NCBI GenBank assembly: GCA_014647935.1
Contig: BMQD01000016.1
Location: forward strand, 62,001-126,000
DNA length: 64,000 bases
Source: Planomonospora parontospora
Lineage (GTDB): Bacteria > Actinomycetota > Actinomycetes > Streptosporangiales > Streptosporangiaceae
Direction of reading: 5' to 3'
Shown one piece after another: positions 54,850 through 63,343 of the stretch. Both the position numbers and the translations under genes were made by a program. Position 1 is the first letter of the stretch. The number at the start of each line of letters is the position of its first letter. Under the pieces are notes generated by a model that was given only the letters and a program-made list of their open reading frames with translations, was not told where the DNA came from and ran no database searches.

Positions 54850-56523
54850 TCACTTCTCCCAGCGCCACTGGGCGATGGTGTTGAACAGCGCCCACTCGTG
54901 CCCGTGGCCGTGGATCGGCTGGTCACCGAGGTGCAGCCCGTCGCGGACGAGGTAGAGGTGGTCGATCCGGACGAGCCAGATGATCGGCGCGTCACCGTCC
55001 TCGCCGGCGAAGCCGCTCTCACCGTCCCACTGCGCCCGCTTCCAGTGCTCGTTCGCCTCCTCCTGCGTGGCGGCCGACAGGGCACGGTCGAGGTGGCCGT
55101 CGACCGTCGGGTCGGCGTACTGCGGCATGTTGTTGTAGCCGGTGTCGATGGTCTTCGATGAGTACATCGAATACAGCTGGTGCGCGTGGTGGCGCCCGCC
55201 GCCCCAGGTCACGGCGTTGGCCTTGCCGTCGAGGTAGATGCCGTCCCAGGTGCCGCCCTTGGCGGTGATCTCGATGCCGAGCGTGCGCGCCTGCTCCGCC
55301 ACCACCAGCGCCAGATCACTGCGGAGCTTGTCGTCGGAGGGGTACATCAGTGTGAACCCGGCCTTCTTCCCGGCCTTCTCCACGATTCCGTCGCCGTCGG
55401 AGTCGCGCCAGCCGGCCTCGGCCAGGACGCGCTCGGCGTCGTCGGCCCGGCCGTCCTCGAAGGCCGCCTCCCGGTTGAACCACGGGAGAGTGTCGACGAG
55501 GGTGTGGGCCGGGCGGCCGTGGCCCTGCAGCACGATCTCGGTGATCTCGTCGCGGTCGAGGCCGATGTTCAGCGCCTTGCGGATCGCCGGGTCCGCGGTC
55601 ACGTCGTTGCCGACCGCTACGTCCTTGCCCTGGATCTTCCCCTTGCCGCCGGCCGGCCGCGTCGGCAGTGACAGTCCGCGGGAATCGATGCTCTCGAAGC
55701 GCTGCAGTGTCATGCCGGGGACGCGCTGGTCGGCGAAGGCCGGGGGGACGTACGCGATGTCGACGGTCCCGGCCCGGGCGGCGGCGAGCGCCGCGTCCTC
55801 GCCCAGGAACAGGAAGGTGAGCTTGGTGAACCGCGGCCGCTGCCCGTACCAGTGCGGATTCGCAGTGAGGATGAGCTGCTGCCCCTGCTGGTAGTCGGCG
55901 ACGGTGTACGGACCGGACCCGATCGGGTTCTTCGAGTAGTCCGGGCCGTAGTGGGCGGCGGGCAGGATCGGGATCTCCGAGAGCTGGCTGACGAAGGTCG
56001 ACCGCGGTTCCTTCAGATGGAACTCGACACGGGACTCGCCGGTGGCGGTGATCCGGTCGACGAACGTCAGGTCGAACCGTGTGCCGTCCTTCTTCAGCAT
56101 CTCGTAGGTGAAGACGACGTCCCGGGCGGTGACCGGCTCGCCGTTCGACCAGCGGGCGTTGTCGCGGAGCGTGAAGCTCCAGGTCCGCGCGTCGTCGCTC
56201 ACGGAGTATTCCGAGGCCAGGTCGCCGACGAAGTCGACGTCGGCGTCGATGGTGAGCAGCGAGCTGTGGATCGGCCGGATCTGCGCGGGTCTGGAGCCCC
56301 AGCCCTTCAACGGGTCGAACTCGCCGCCGGCGACGTCCCCGACGGCGATGACGAGCTCGGCGCCGCGGCGCTGCGGTCCGCTCGGGGACGACGTGTTCTC
56401 ACCTCCCCGGCCCCACCGCGTCGCGACGCCGACGGTCACCCCCACGACCACGATGAGCGCCAGTGCGGCGGCGATCCACGCGCGCCTGGCCTTGCCGGTC
56501 TGAAGTTCCTCATCTCGGGACAA
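54850..56523 (-). CDS. family 5 extracellular solute-binding protein
   Basis: This 557-residue protein has one N-terminal membrane anchor (residues about 14-36) instead of a lipobox. Family-5 motifs follow: WSFTLRDNARWSNGEPVTARDVVFTYE and GSGPYTV. The ligand domain includes YNNMPQYADP and a His-rich GGGRHHAHQLY, which could favour metal or metal-chelate ligands. It is the first gene of the importer operon, behind a GATAAT palindrome typical of Fur/Zur-type control. Peptide, nickel or zinc-chelate ligands are all possible. Confidence 0.9.
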   Translation of the reverse strand: MSRDEELQTGKARRAWIAAALALIVVVGVTVGVATRWGRGGENTSSPSGPQRRGAELVIAVGDVAGGEFDPLKGWGSRPAQIRPIHSSLLTIDADVDFVGDLASEYSVSDDARTWSFTLRDNARWSNGEPVTARDVVFTYEMLKKDGTRFDLTFVDRITATGESRVEFHLKEPRSTFVSQLSEIPILPAAHYGPDYSKNPIGSGPYTVADYQQGQQLILTANPHWYGQRPRFTKLTFLFLGEDAALAAARAGTVDIAYVPPAFADQRVPGMTLQRFESIDSRGLSLPTRPAGGKGKIQGKDVAVGNDVTADPAIRKALNIGLDRDEITEIVLQGHGRPAHTLVDTLPWFNREAAFEDGRADDAERVLAEAGWRDSDGDGIVEKAGKKAGFTLMYPSDDKLRSDLALVVAEQARTLGIEITAKGGTWDGIYLDGKANAVTWGGGRHHAHQLYSMYSSKTIDTGYNNMPQYADPTVDGHLDRALSAATQEEANEHWKRAQWDGESGFAGEDGDAPIIWLVRIDHLYLVRDGLHLGDQPIHGHGHEWALFNTIAQWRWEK

Positions 56524-56600
56524 GGGGAACGACCTCGATTTCTGACGTTGTCACGAAGGGGATCGTCGCCGCAGAACGGGCGACGGCGAACAACAGTACT

Positions 56601-56613
56601 GATAATCATTATC
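56601..56613. promoter_or_regulatory. Fur/Zur-like box before the importer operon
   Basis: GATAAT-C-ATTATC is a perfect 6-1-6 palindrome in an AT-rich patch 78 bp before the binding-protein start. It matches the core of Fur-family operators and shares 11 of 15 positions with TGAAAATGATTTTCA-type Zur sites. The regulator is not in the window. Confidence 0.65.
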
Positions 56614-56723
56614 GTTTCTCAAATCGAGGCTCGGGGATCCGCACCGACGCAGGTTCCGGCGCGGTCGTATCGGCCGGCCGGTCCGCCGTGCCGGGCCCGG
56701 TGGGCCGACGACGCTCCGGGCCG

Positions 56724-57351
56724 CTACCGATGGGCCAGGAGCGGGGCGTGGTGATCGGTGCCGGCCGGGCCGTCGGGATCGGCGTGCACCGTGGCGGCCC
56801 GCAGCCGGGGCAGCTCGTGCATCAGAGCGTGCTCGGCCTGCACCGCCATGGCGTGCGCCTCGGCCGGCAGCGCGTCGTGGCGCACCGCGATCTCGACTTC
56901 GGCGCGCAGCGTGTGCCCGACCCAGCGCAGCCGTACCGCCCCGACGCGCTGGACGCCGGGCACACCGGTCAGGACGTGCTCGGCCCGGGCGACCAGCGCG
57001 GGATCGACGGTGTCCATGAGCCGGTAGTAGATCTGGCGGGCGGCATCGCGCAGCACCACGCAGATCGCCCCCGTGATGACCAGGCCGACGATCGGGTCGG
57101 CCGACGGGAAACCGAGCGCGGCGCCGCCGGCGCTCAGGAGCACCGCCAGGGAGGTGAAGCCGTCAGCGTGGGCGTGCAGGCCGTCGGCCACCAGCGCGGC
57201 CGAACCGATCCTGCGGCCGACGCGGATGCGGTAGCGGGCCACCAGCTCGTTGCCGGCGAATCCGGCCAGCCCCGCGGCCGCGACCGCCCCCAGAGAAGGA
57301 GGCGGCGAAGCCGTCCCAGAAGGACGCGATCGACGTACTGGTTTCGGACAT
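56724..57351 (-). pseudogene. cation diffusion facilitator, N-terminally truncated and frameshifted
   Basis: The region 56724-57300 encodes the second half of a CDF metal exporter: GFAGNELVARYRIRVGRRIGSAALVADGLHAHADGF (with the HAHAD metal site), ADPIVGLVITGAI and the cytoplasmic domain (VRLRWVGHTLRAEVEIAV). The preceding N-terminal helices are absent, and upstream sequence (from 57351, MSETSTSIASFWDGF) is in another frame. No functional protein is expected. Confidence 0.7.
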
Positions 57352-57622
57352 CGGCCGATGATGCCACCCGCCACCGACAGAATCCCGCGCTGCTCCAGAA
57401 GTATCCGGCGTTCCGAGGGGCGTCTCGTGGTGCTGCGGGCTTGACGCTCAGCACTGTGGGATGTCTTCGGGAGTACCGGGCCTATGGGTGACTCCGGCCT
57501 GACCGCCCCGGGACGGGTCGTCCTCTGGACGTCGCCGGCCATCGTCCTGGCAGCGGTCTCTCGATGATGCGATTAGGTGAAAGTCCTCATATGGGTATGA
57601 AGAGGATGAAAGGCGGTGTGCC

Positions 57623-59308
57623 GTGGAGGTGAACGGCGGAGACCGCGTCGGTGACCGGGAACGGCTGCGGATGCTGTACGCGACCGGTCTGCTGGACGCT
57701 CCGGCCCCACCGGCGCTGGATCGGGTGACACGGCTGGTGGTCCGGCTGCTGGAGGTGCCGGCCGCGGCGGTGACGCTGATCACCGAGGACCGGCAGGTCG
57801 TGATCAGCGCGGCGGGAGCGGTCGATTCGGGGGCCGTCAGGAGCGTTCCCCTGTCGCAGTCGCTGTGCCGGTACGTCGTGGCCGACGACGCGCCGCTGGT
57901 GATCGGCGACACCCGCGGGGAGGAGCGCGCGTGCGAGCTCCTGGAGAGCACCGGAGGGCAGCCGGCAGCCTACGCCGGAGTGCCGCTGAACGCACCCGGC
58001 GGGCAGGTGATCGGCGCGCTGTGCGCGATCGATACCCGGACCCGGGCCTGGAGCCGCGAGCAGGTGCGGACGCTGGAGGACCTGGCCGCCCTCATCGAGC
58101 CGGAGATCGCCTCACGGCTGGCCCTGGCCGAGAGCCACCGCCGCTTCGACCGGGTCATCTCCCGCATCAGCGACAACGTGTGGAGCGTCGAGGTGACCGC
58201 CGACGGCTCGTTCTTCTCGATCTACCAGAGCCGGGCGGCCGCCCCCCTGCTCGGCCATCCGGCACCGGAGGGCGCCGACGTGCCCGAGCTGATCGCCCGT
58301 TGGATCCACCCCGACGACCAGGCCGCGTACGCCGCCTTCCTCGATGTCCTGCGCACCGGGGAGCGGGCCGACATCGAGTTCCGCATCCTGGGCCTGGACG
58401 ACGTCATGCGGTGGATCTGGGCACGCGGTTTCCCTCGCAGGGAGGGGACGCGGTTGTTCGTCGACGGCATCGCCACCGACGTCACCGACCACCACGAGCT
58501 GACCGAGCACCGCGAACGCCTCCTGCTCCAGCAGAAGCAGCAGGTCGAGCGCCTGCACCAGATCGACGAGATGAAAAGCCAGTTCCTGCGCACGATCAAC
58601 CATGAGCTGCGCACGCCGCTGGCCTCGATCCGCTCTTCGATGCAGCTGATGTGCGAAGGCGAGGTGGACGCCCACGATCAGCAGCGGTTCCTGGAGGTGA
58701 TCGACCGCAACAGCGTACGGCTGGAGCACCTGCTGAACGAGCTTCTGCTGGTGACCAGCCTGCACGCCGGCAGCGCCGCCTTCAACCCGGCCCGCGTCGA
58801 CCTGGCGGCCCTGGCCCGTGAGGCCGTGCGTACCGTCACCGCCCAGTGCCGGGCAGCCCGGCGTCACGCCGACGACCCGCCGACCGTGGCGGTTCACGCT
58901 CCGGCCGCGGTGACGGTCTGGGCCGATGCAGGCCATCTGCGCCACGCCCTGAACCAGCTGCTGGACAACGCCGTCACCTTCACCCCGTCCGGCGGCCGCA
59001 TCACCGTCACCGTCACCGCCGACCCGGCTCCGGTGATCGAGGTGGCCGACACCGGCGTCGGCATCGGTCCGCACGACCTCGAGCACGTCTTCGACGACTT
59101 CTACCGCGGAGCCGACGCCGAGCAGCGGGCCGGCGGCACCGGCATGGGCCTCCCCCTGGTCAAGAAGATCGCCTCCATGCACGGCGGCGAGGTCGCCATC
59201 GACAGCCGCCTCGGACACGGCACCCGGGTACGGCTCGTTCTGCCGGCCCTGGCCGCGCACGGCTCCGGGCCGCCGGGCCGCCGCGACGAGGCGCCGCCGC
59301 CCGGCTGA
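57623..59308 (+). CDS. GAF-PAS sensor histidine kinase
   Basis: This 561-residue cytoplasmic kinase has a GAF domain (about residues 20-165), PAS domain (about 175-295) and HisKA domain with INHELRTPLASI (His near 327). The ATPase domain shows N-box NQLLDNAVTFTP, DTGVGIGP (G1) and GTGMGLPLVKKI (G2). No membrane segment, so it senses an internal signal, perhaps redox, light or a small ligand. GTG is the start. No intact response regulator is adjacent; the truncated receiver at 60542 is the nearest. Confidence 0.94.
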   Translation: MEVNGGDRVGDRERLRMLYATGLLDAPAPPALDRVTRLVVRLLEVPAAAVTLITEDRQVVISAAGAVDSGAVRSVPLSQSLCRYVVADDAPLVIGDTRGEERACELLESTGGQPAAYAGVPLNAPGGQVIGALCAIDTRTRAWSREQVRTLEDLAALIEPEIASRLALAESHRRFDRVISRISDNVWSVEVTADGSFFSIYQSRAAAPLLGHPAPEGADVPELIARWIHPDDQAAYAAFLDVLRTGERADIEFRILGLDDVMRWIWARGFPRREGTRLFVDGIATDVTDHHELTEHRERLLLQQKQQVERLHQIDEMKSQFLRTINHELRTPLASIRSSMQLMCEGEVDAHDQQRFLEVIDRNSVRLEHLLNELLLVTSLHAGSAAFNPARVDLAALAREAVRTVTAQCRAARRHADDPPTVAVHAPAAVTVWADAGHLRHALNQLLDNAVTFTPSGGRITVTVTADPAPVIEVADTGVGIGPHDLEHVFDDFYRGADAEQRAGGTGMGLPLVKKIASMHGGEVAIDSRLGHGTRVRLVLPALAAHGSGPPGRRDEAPPPG

Positions 59309-59338
59309 GGAGCACCGGTCGCGGAGCCGGGACCGGCC

Positions 59339-59355
59339 GTCCCGCGGAGCGGGAC
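59339..59355. terminator. small hairpin after the histidine kinase
   Basis: GTCCCGC-GGA-GCGGGAC, a perfect 7-bp stem with a 3-nt loop, lies 31 bp after the kinase stop. Confidence 0.5.
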
Positions 59356-59526
59356 CCGCAATAGACCATGCCGACATCCGACAGGGCGCCGGAGGTGCGG
59401 GACGAATCGCCCGGCGGGACGGCATCCGGCGCCGGTGGTCTCCGTGTCCGGATCCGCCGAACGGGCACCTGCTGCGATTTCGGGGTAGGGCAGAGACCAA
59501 AGCCGCTGCACGCATCGGGGGGATCC

Positions 59527-59760
59527 GTGACAGAGCAGAGACCAGCGGGCTGGTTGAGTGCGATGCCGCCACGCGTGTGGCTGGCGCTTGTTCTTTCGGT
59601 ACTGGCAGTCGTCTTCATCCTGCAGAATCGGCAGGATACGGCCATCCGGCTGTTCACGATGGTGATCACCGCCCCTTTGTGGATCACGCTGGTGGCGTGC
59701 ACGGCCATCGGCCTGCTGATCGGTGTGCTGATCGGCCGCGGAGGCAGGAAGAGCCGATGA
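59527..59760 (+). CDS. LapA-like small membrane protein
   Basis: This 77-residue protein has two helices (about residues 17-37 and 47-68) separated by NRQDTAIRLF. This is the DUF1049/LapA pattern: FILQN..., then a basic end (GRGGRKSR). LapA proteins influence outer-envelope assembly in other bacteria; the role here is unknown. GTG at 59527 follows GGGGGGA. Confidence 0.8.
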   Translation: MTEQRPAGWLSAMPPRVWLALVLSVLAVVFILQNRQDTAIRLFTMVITAPLWITLVACTAIGLLIGVLIGRGGRKSR

Positions 59761-59821
59761 CGTCTCCCGCCAAGGTCACCGTGCATGCCCGCCGGTATCC
59801 GCCGGGCACGAGGGGACGGGT

Positions 59822-59859
59822 GAGCACGGGGGAGAGCCGGTCGGCTCTTTCCCGTGCTC
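59822..59859. terminator. bidirectional hairpin between convergent genes
   Basis: GAGCACGGG-GGA-GAGCCG pairs with CGGCTC-TTT-CCCGTGCTC across a very small loop, 18 bp including two G-U pairs. It lies between the LapA-like gene and the membrane protein gene on the other strand. Confidence 0.8.
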
Positions 59860-59878
59860 GCCGGGCGAACGCGACGTC

Positions 59879-60397
59879 CTACAGGAGGCCGTTTCTGCTG
59901 AATGACTTCATCTCCCTGCCGTGGACGGCCAGTGCGTAGATGACCAGGACGTCGACGGCGATGACGATCGCCGACCAGAACGGGTAGGCGGGGAACCAGG
60001 CGAAGTTGACGAGCGCCTGGAGCCCGGCGAGGAAGATCCCGACCGCGCGCCCCCACGTCTTGCCCGACATGACGGCGACGCCGGCGAGGACGACGACCAC
60101 CCCCATGATCAGGTGGAACCAGCCCCAGGCCGTGTAGTTGACGGGGATCGCCAGATCGCCTGCGGTGACGAGGTAGAAGTCGGTGTTGAAGACGCCGACC
60201 AGGCCCATGAAGGCCTGGAAGCATCCCAGGACCATCATCGTGATGCCGGCGAAGACCACCCAGCCCACCCAGCCGGTGGGCTGGGGCCCGTCAGCCATCG
60301 GCCGGTCCTGCGCCATCTGGGCGTCCTGACGTGCCTGGGACGGCGTCACCTGATCGCGCACCGCCTCCTGGGTCTGCCCGTAACGCGGATGTTCCAT
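59879..60397 (-). CDS. DUF7144-like membrane protein
   Basis: This 172-residue protein has four helices (about residues 45-70, 83-105, 112-128 and 133-155) after a hydrophilic Gln-rich start. The WGWFHLIMGVVVVLAGVAVMSGKTWGRAVGIFLAGLQ-like pattern (key residues W, G-K-W-R) is typical of actinomycete DUF7144 proteins. GGAGGGAG precedes ATG at 60397. Function unknown. Confidence 0.85.
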   Translation of the reverse strand: MEHPRYGQTQEAVRDQVTPSQARQDAQMAQDRPMADGPQPTGWVGWVVFAGITMMVLGCFQAFMGLVGVFNTDFYLVTAGDLAIPVNYTAWGWFHLIMGVVVVLAGVAVMSGKTWGRAVGIFLAGLQALVNFAWFPAYPFWSAIVIAVDVLVIYALAVHGREMKSFSRNGLL

Positions 60398-60541
60398 GTT
60401 CGGCTCCCTCCGCACGGCAGGGCTTCCGGGAGCGCCTGCGTAAGCGTTCGCGCATGCCCGGCGGCTGTCGTGCGCTGTTCGGGGATTCAGCGGTTCGAGC
60501 GGCTCTGCCGCACGCTCACCCCCGCTCCTTGCCTCCTTCCC

Positions 60542-60840
60542 CTACCCGTAAAACGCCACATTCTCCGCACACCCCACTAAATATGTATAAATTGGGCGCG
60601 ACCTCGATCCCTGTCGTACCATGGCCCCGGCTTCCTCGACGGTCTCCACCAGCTCGGCGGCGGGTGCGCGTTTGAGCACGTGGCCGACGGCGCCGGCGCG
60701 CAGGGCGCCCCAGACCGGCTGGTCGTTCTCGAACGTGGTGACCACGACGACGCGCGTCGCCGGGGAGCGGCGGGCGAGCTCCCGGGTCGCGGCCAGGCCG
60801 TCCATGCGGGGCATGCGGACGTCCATCGGCACGAGGCGTC
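60542..60840 (-). pseudogene. NarL-type receiver fragment
   Basis: A partial receiver, MDVRMPRMDGLAATRELARR...VLKRAPAAELVETV, holds the Asp in MDVRMP and the conserved Lys. Its N-terminal third and its whole helix-turn-helix are missing. It ends in random sequence (PIYTYLVGC) and starts abruptly near 60840. It is the second truncated NarL-type regulator of the window. Confidence 0.8.
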
Positions 60841-60880
60841 CGACCTCACTGACATCAACCGGGCGCGCAACAGCCCGTCC

Positions 60881-61276
60881 TCACGAGCCGAGTACGTGTC
60901 CTGTGGTGGCGTCGATGTGGCCGGGGATCCCGGCGGGGCGATCGCCGACCGTCGATGTCCCGGTGGGCTCGAACATGAGGATCGCGGCGCCGCCGGGAGC
61001 GTGCGGCTTGTGCTCCGTGCCCCGGGGGACGGTGAACACCGCGCCCCGGGGGAGGCGGACCGTGCGTTCCCCGCCGGCCTCGCGCAGCCGGATGTGCAGT
61101 TCCCCGTCGAGCACCAGGAAGAACTCGTCGGTGTCGGCGTGGACGTGCCACATGTGCTCGCCCTGGACCTTGGCGATGCGCACGTCGTAGTCGTTGACGC
61201 GCGTGACGATGCGGGGGCTCCACAGGGCGTCGAAGGAGGCCAGTGCCGTGCCGAGGGCGATGGGTTCGTTGCTCAT
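60881..61276 (-). CDS. cupin domain protein
   Basis: This protein of about 131 residues has a single cupin_2 barrel: GEHMWHVHADTDEFFLVLDGELHI with His/Glu metal ligands, and PRGTEHKPHAPGG for the second motif. The substrate is unknown. It is divergent from a GlxA-type regulator across 52 bp, which suggests regulation by that protein. ATG at 61276 is chosen; an ATG 18 nt upstream also exists. Confidence 0.9.
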   Translation of the reverse strand: MSNEPIALGTALASFDALWSPRIVTRVNDYDVRIAKVQGEHMWHVHADTDEFFLVLDGELHIRLREAGGERTVRLPRGAVFTVPRGTEHKPHAPGGAAILMFEPTGTSTVGDRPAGIPGHIDATTGHVLGS

Positions 61277-61312
61277 GGGAGAAGCCTGGCCCATCGGCCC
61301 CGACCGGGGTGA

Positions 61313-61328
61313 GTGCTAGGAATAGCAC
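61313..61328. promoter_or_regulatory. palindrome abutting the AraC-type gene start
   Basis: GTGCTA-GGAA-TAGCAC is a perfect 6-4-6 inverted repeat immediately before the ATG at 61329, where a ribosome site would otherwise be. It could serve autoregulation. GGAA in the loop may serve as a weak ribosome site. Confidence 0.65.
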
Positions 61329-62312
61329 ATGGCGCAAGGATTCTCGCACGCCGCCCGCACGGCGGGCGCGCACCGGGTCGTCGTGATCGTGGACGAGAAC
61401 TCCAACCCCTTCGAACTCGGCTGCGCGACCGAGATCTTCGGCCTGCGCAGGCCCGAGATCGGGCGCGATCTCTACGACTTCCGCCTCTGCTCCCCTGAAC
61501 CGCGCACCCTGATGAGGGACGGGTTCTTCACGCTCACCGGAGTCGCCGGCCTGGAGGCGTCCGACTCGGCGGACACGCTGATCGTCCCCAACCGTCCCGA
61601 CGTCGAGGTGCCCCGCCGCCCCGCCGTACTCGACGCCGTCCGGCGGGCACACGCGCGCGGCGCCCGCCTGGTCGGCTTCTGCAGCGGTGCCTTCACCCTG
61701 GCCGAGGCCGGGGTGCTCGACGGACGCCGGGCCACCGCCCACTGGCAGTGGGCGCACTCCTTCCAGGCCCGCTTCCCTTCCGTCCGGCTCGAAACCGACG
61801 TGTTGTTCGTGGACGACGGCGACGTCCTCACCGCCGCGGGGAGCGCGGCCGCGCTCGATCTCGGCCTGTACATCGTCCGCCGTGACCACGGCGCGGAGAT
61901 CGCCAGTTCGGTGAGCAGGCGGCTCGTCTTCGCCGCGCACCGCGACGGCGGGCAGCGGCAGTTCGTGGAGCGCCCCGTGCCCGACCCGCCGGACGAGTCC
62001 CTGGGGTCCGTCCTGGCCTGGGCGCAGGAGCGGCTGGACGCCCCGCTCACGGTGGCCGATCTCGCGGCGCACGCCGCGGTCAGCCCGGCGACACTGCACC
62101 GCCGCTTCCGGGCGCAGCTGGGCACCACGCCGCTGGCGTGGCTCACCGGGGAACGGCTCACCCTGGCCTGCCGGCTGATCGAGCGGGGCGAGCCGCGCTT
62201 CGAGATGGTCGCCCGGCGCAGCGGGCTGGGCACCGCCGCCAATCTGCGCGCGCTGATGCGCCGCGAGATCGGGCTCACCCCCCTGGAGTACAGGCGCAGA
62301 TTCGGACTCTAG
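61329..62312 (+). CDS. GlxA family AraC-type regulator
   Basis: This 327-residue protein has a DJ-1/PfpI amidase-like domain (residues about 17-195; LVGFCSGAFTLAEAG with the nucleophile-like Cys) and a C-terminal AraC helix-turn-helix pair (LTVADLAAHAAVSPATLHRRF, then GLGTAANLRALMRRE). It is divergent from the cupin gene. Its stop overlaps the convergent LacI gene stop (shared CTAG). Confidence 0.93.
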   Translation: MAQGFSHAARTAGAHRVVVIVDENSNPFELGCATEIFGLRRPEIGRDLYDFRLCSPEPRTLMRDGFFTLTGVAGLEASDSADTLIVPNRPDVEVPRRPAVLDAVRRAHARGARLVGFCSGAFTLAEAGVLDGRRATAHWQWAHSFQARFPSVRLETDVLFVDDGDVLTAAGSAAALDLGLYIVRRDHGAEIASSVSRRLVFAAHRDGGQRQFVERPVPDPPDESLGSVLAWAQERLDAPLTVADLAAHAAVSPATLHRRFRAQLGTTPLAWLTGERLTLACRLIERGEPRFEMVARRSGLGTAANLRALMRREIGLTPLEYRRRFGL

Positions 62313-63343
62313 CGCTTAGGGGGAGCGGTGCTGCTGCGGACGACGAGCTCCGTGGCGAACTCGAGGCGGTTTCGCTGCAGGGGATCGCCTTCGGCGAGCG
62401 TCACCAGCATGGCGGTGGCCGCCGCCGCCATCTCGGTGAGCGGCTGGCGGATCGTGGTCAGCGGCGGGATGGCCCATCGCATCGACGGCATGTCGTCGAA
62501 ACCGATGACGCTCAGGTCGTCGGGGACGCGGAGGCCCAGCTCGTGCGCCGCGTGGTAGACGCCGATGGCCTGGCCGTCGTTGCAGGTGAAGACGGCGGTG
62601 GGCGGATCGGGCAGGCGCAGCAGCCGGCCGGTGTGCGTCAGGCCGTCCTGGATCTGGTAGTCGCCCTGGCAGATGAGGTCCTGGTCGACGGGCACACCGG
62701 CCGTGTCCAGCGCGGCGCGGTAGCCGTCGAGCCGTGCGCGGCTGGACAGCGCGTGGGCGGGGCCCGTGATGATCGCGATCCGCCGGTGCCCGAGCTCCAG
62801 CAGGTGGCGGGTGGCCGAGAGCCCGCCGTTCCAGTTGCCCGCCCCGACCGAAGGGACCCGCTGGCCGTGGTCGCCGAGCGGGTCCAGCAGGACGAGGGGG
62901 ATCTCCCGGGTGGTGAGCCTGTCGCGCTGAGCCTCGGTCAGGCTGGAGAAGACCGCGATGACGCCGGTCGGGCGGCGGTTGAGCACGTCCTCGATCCAGT
63001 CGTTCCCCGGGGTGTGCCGGCCTTGCAGCTCGGAGACCGCCACGGCCAGGCGGTGCTCGTGCGCGACCTGGCCGACCCCCTTGATGATCTCCGTCGGGTA
63101 GTCGCCCGCGAGCTCGTGGAAGACCAGCTCCACGACGGCGGCCGGACTGACGCGCCGCCGTTGCCTGCGGTAACCGTGCTCGCGGATGAGGTCTTCGATC
63201 AGGGCGCGGGTCTGCGGCGCCACCGCGGAGCGGCCGTTCACCACCTTCGAGACCGTCGCGGTGGACACTCCCGCGAGCTCGGCCAGCTGGGCCAGGGTCA
63301 ACGGTGCGGGGCCGGATGCGGCCGGCTCGTCGACAACGGTCAT
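62309..63343 (-). CDS. LacI family transcriptional regulator
   Basis: This 344-residue repressor has an N-terminal LacI helix-turn-helix (TLAQLAELAGVSTATVSKVVNG) and the periplasmic-binding-protein-like ligand domain (HRRIAIITGP, FTCNDGQAIGVYHAA and SVIGFDDMPSMRWAIPPLTTIRQP). The ligand is probably a sugar. The ATG overlaps the stop of the MmyB-type regulator gene (ATGA), so both regulators are co-translated, an unusual pairing. Confidence 0.95.
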   Translation of the reverse strand: MTVVDEPAASGPAPLTLAQLAELAGVSTATVSKVVNGRSAVAPQTRALIEDLIREHGYRRQRRRVSPAAVVELVFHELAGDYPTEIIKGVGQVAHEHRLAVAVSELQGRHTPGNDWIEDVLNRRPTGVIAVFSSLTEAQRDRLTTREIPLVLLDPLGDHGQRVPSVGAGNWNGGLSATRHLLELGHRRIAIITGPAHALSSRARLDGYRAALDTAGVPVDQDLICQGDYQIQDGLTHTGRLLRLPDPPTAVFTCNDGQAIGVYHAAHELGLRVPDDLSVIGFDDMPSMRWAIPPLTTIRQPLTEMAAAATAMLVTLAEGDPLQRNRLEFATELVVRSSTAPPKR

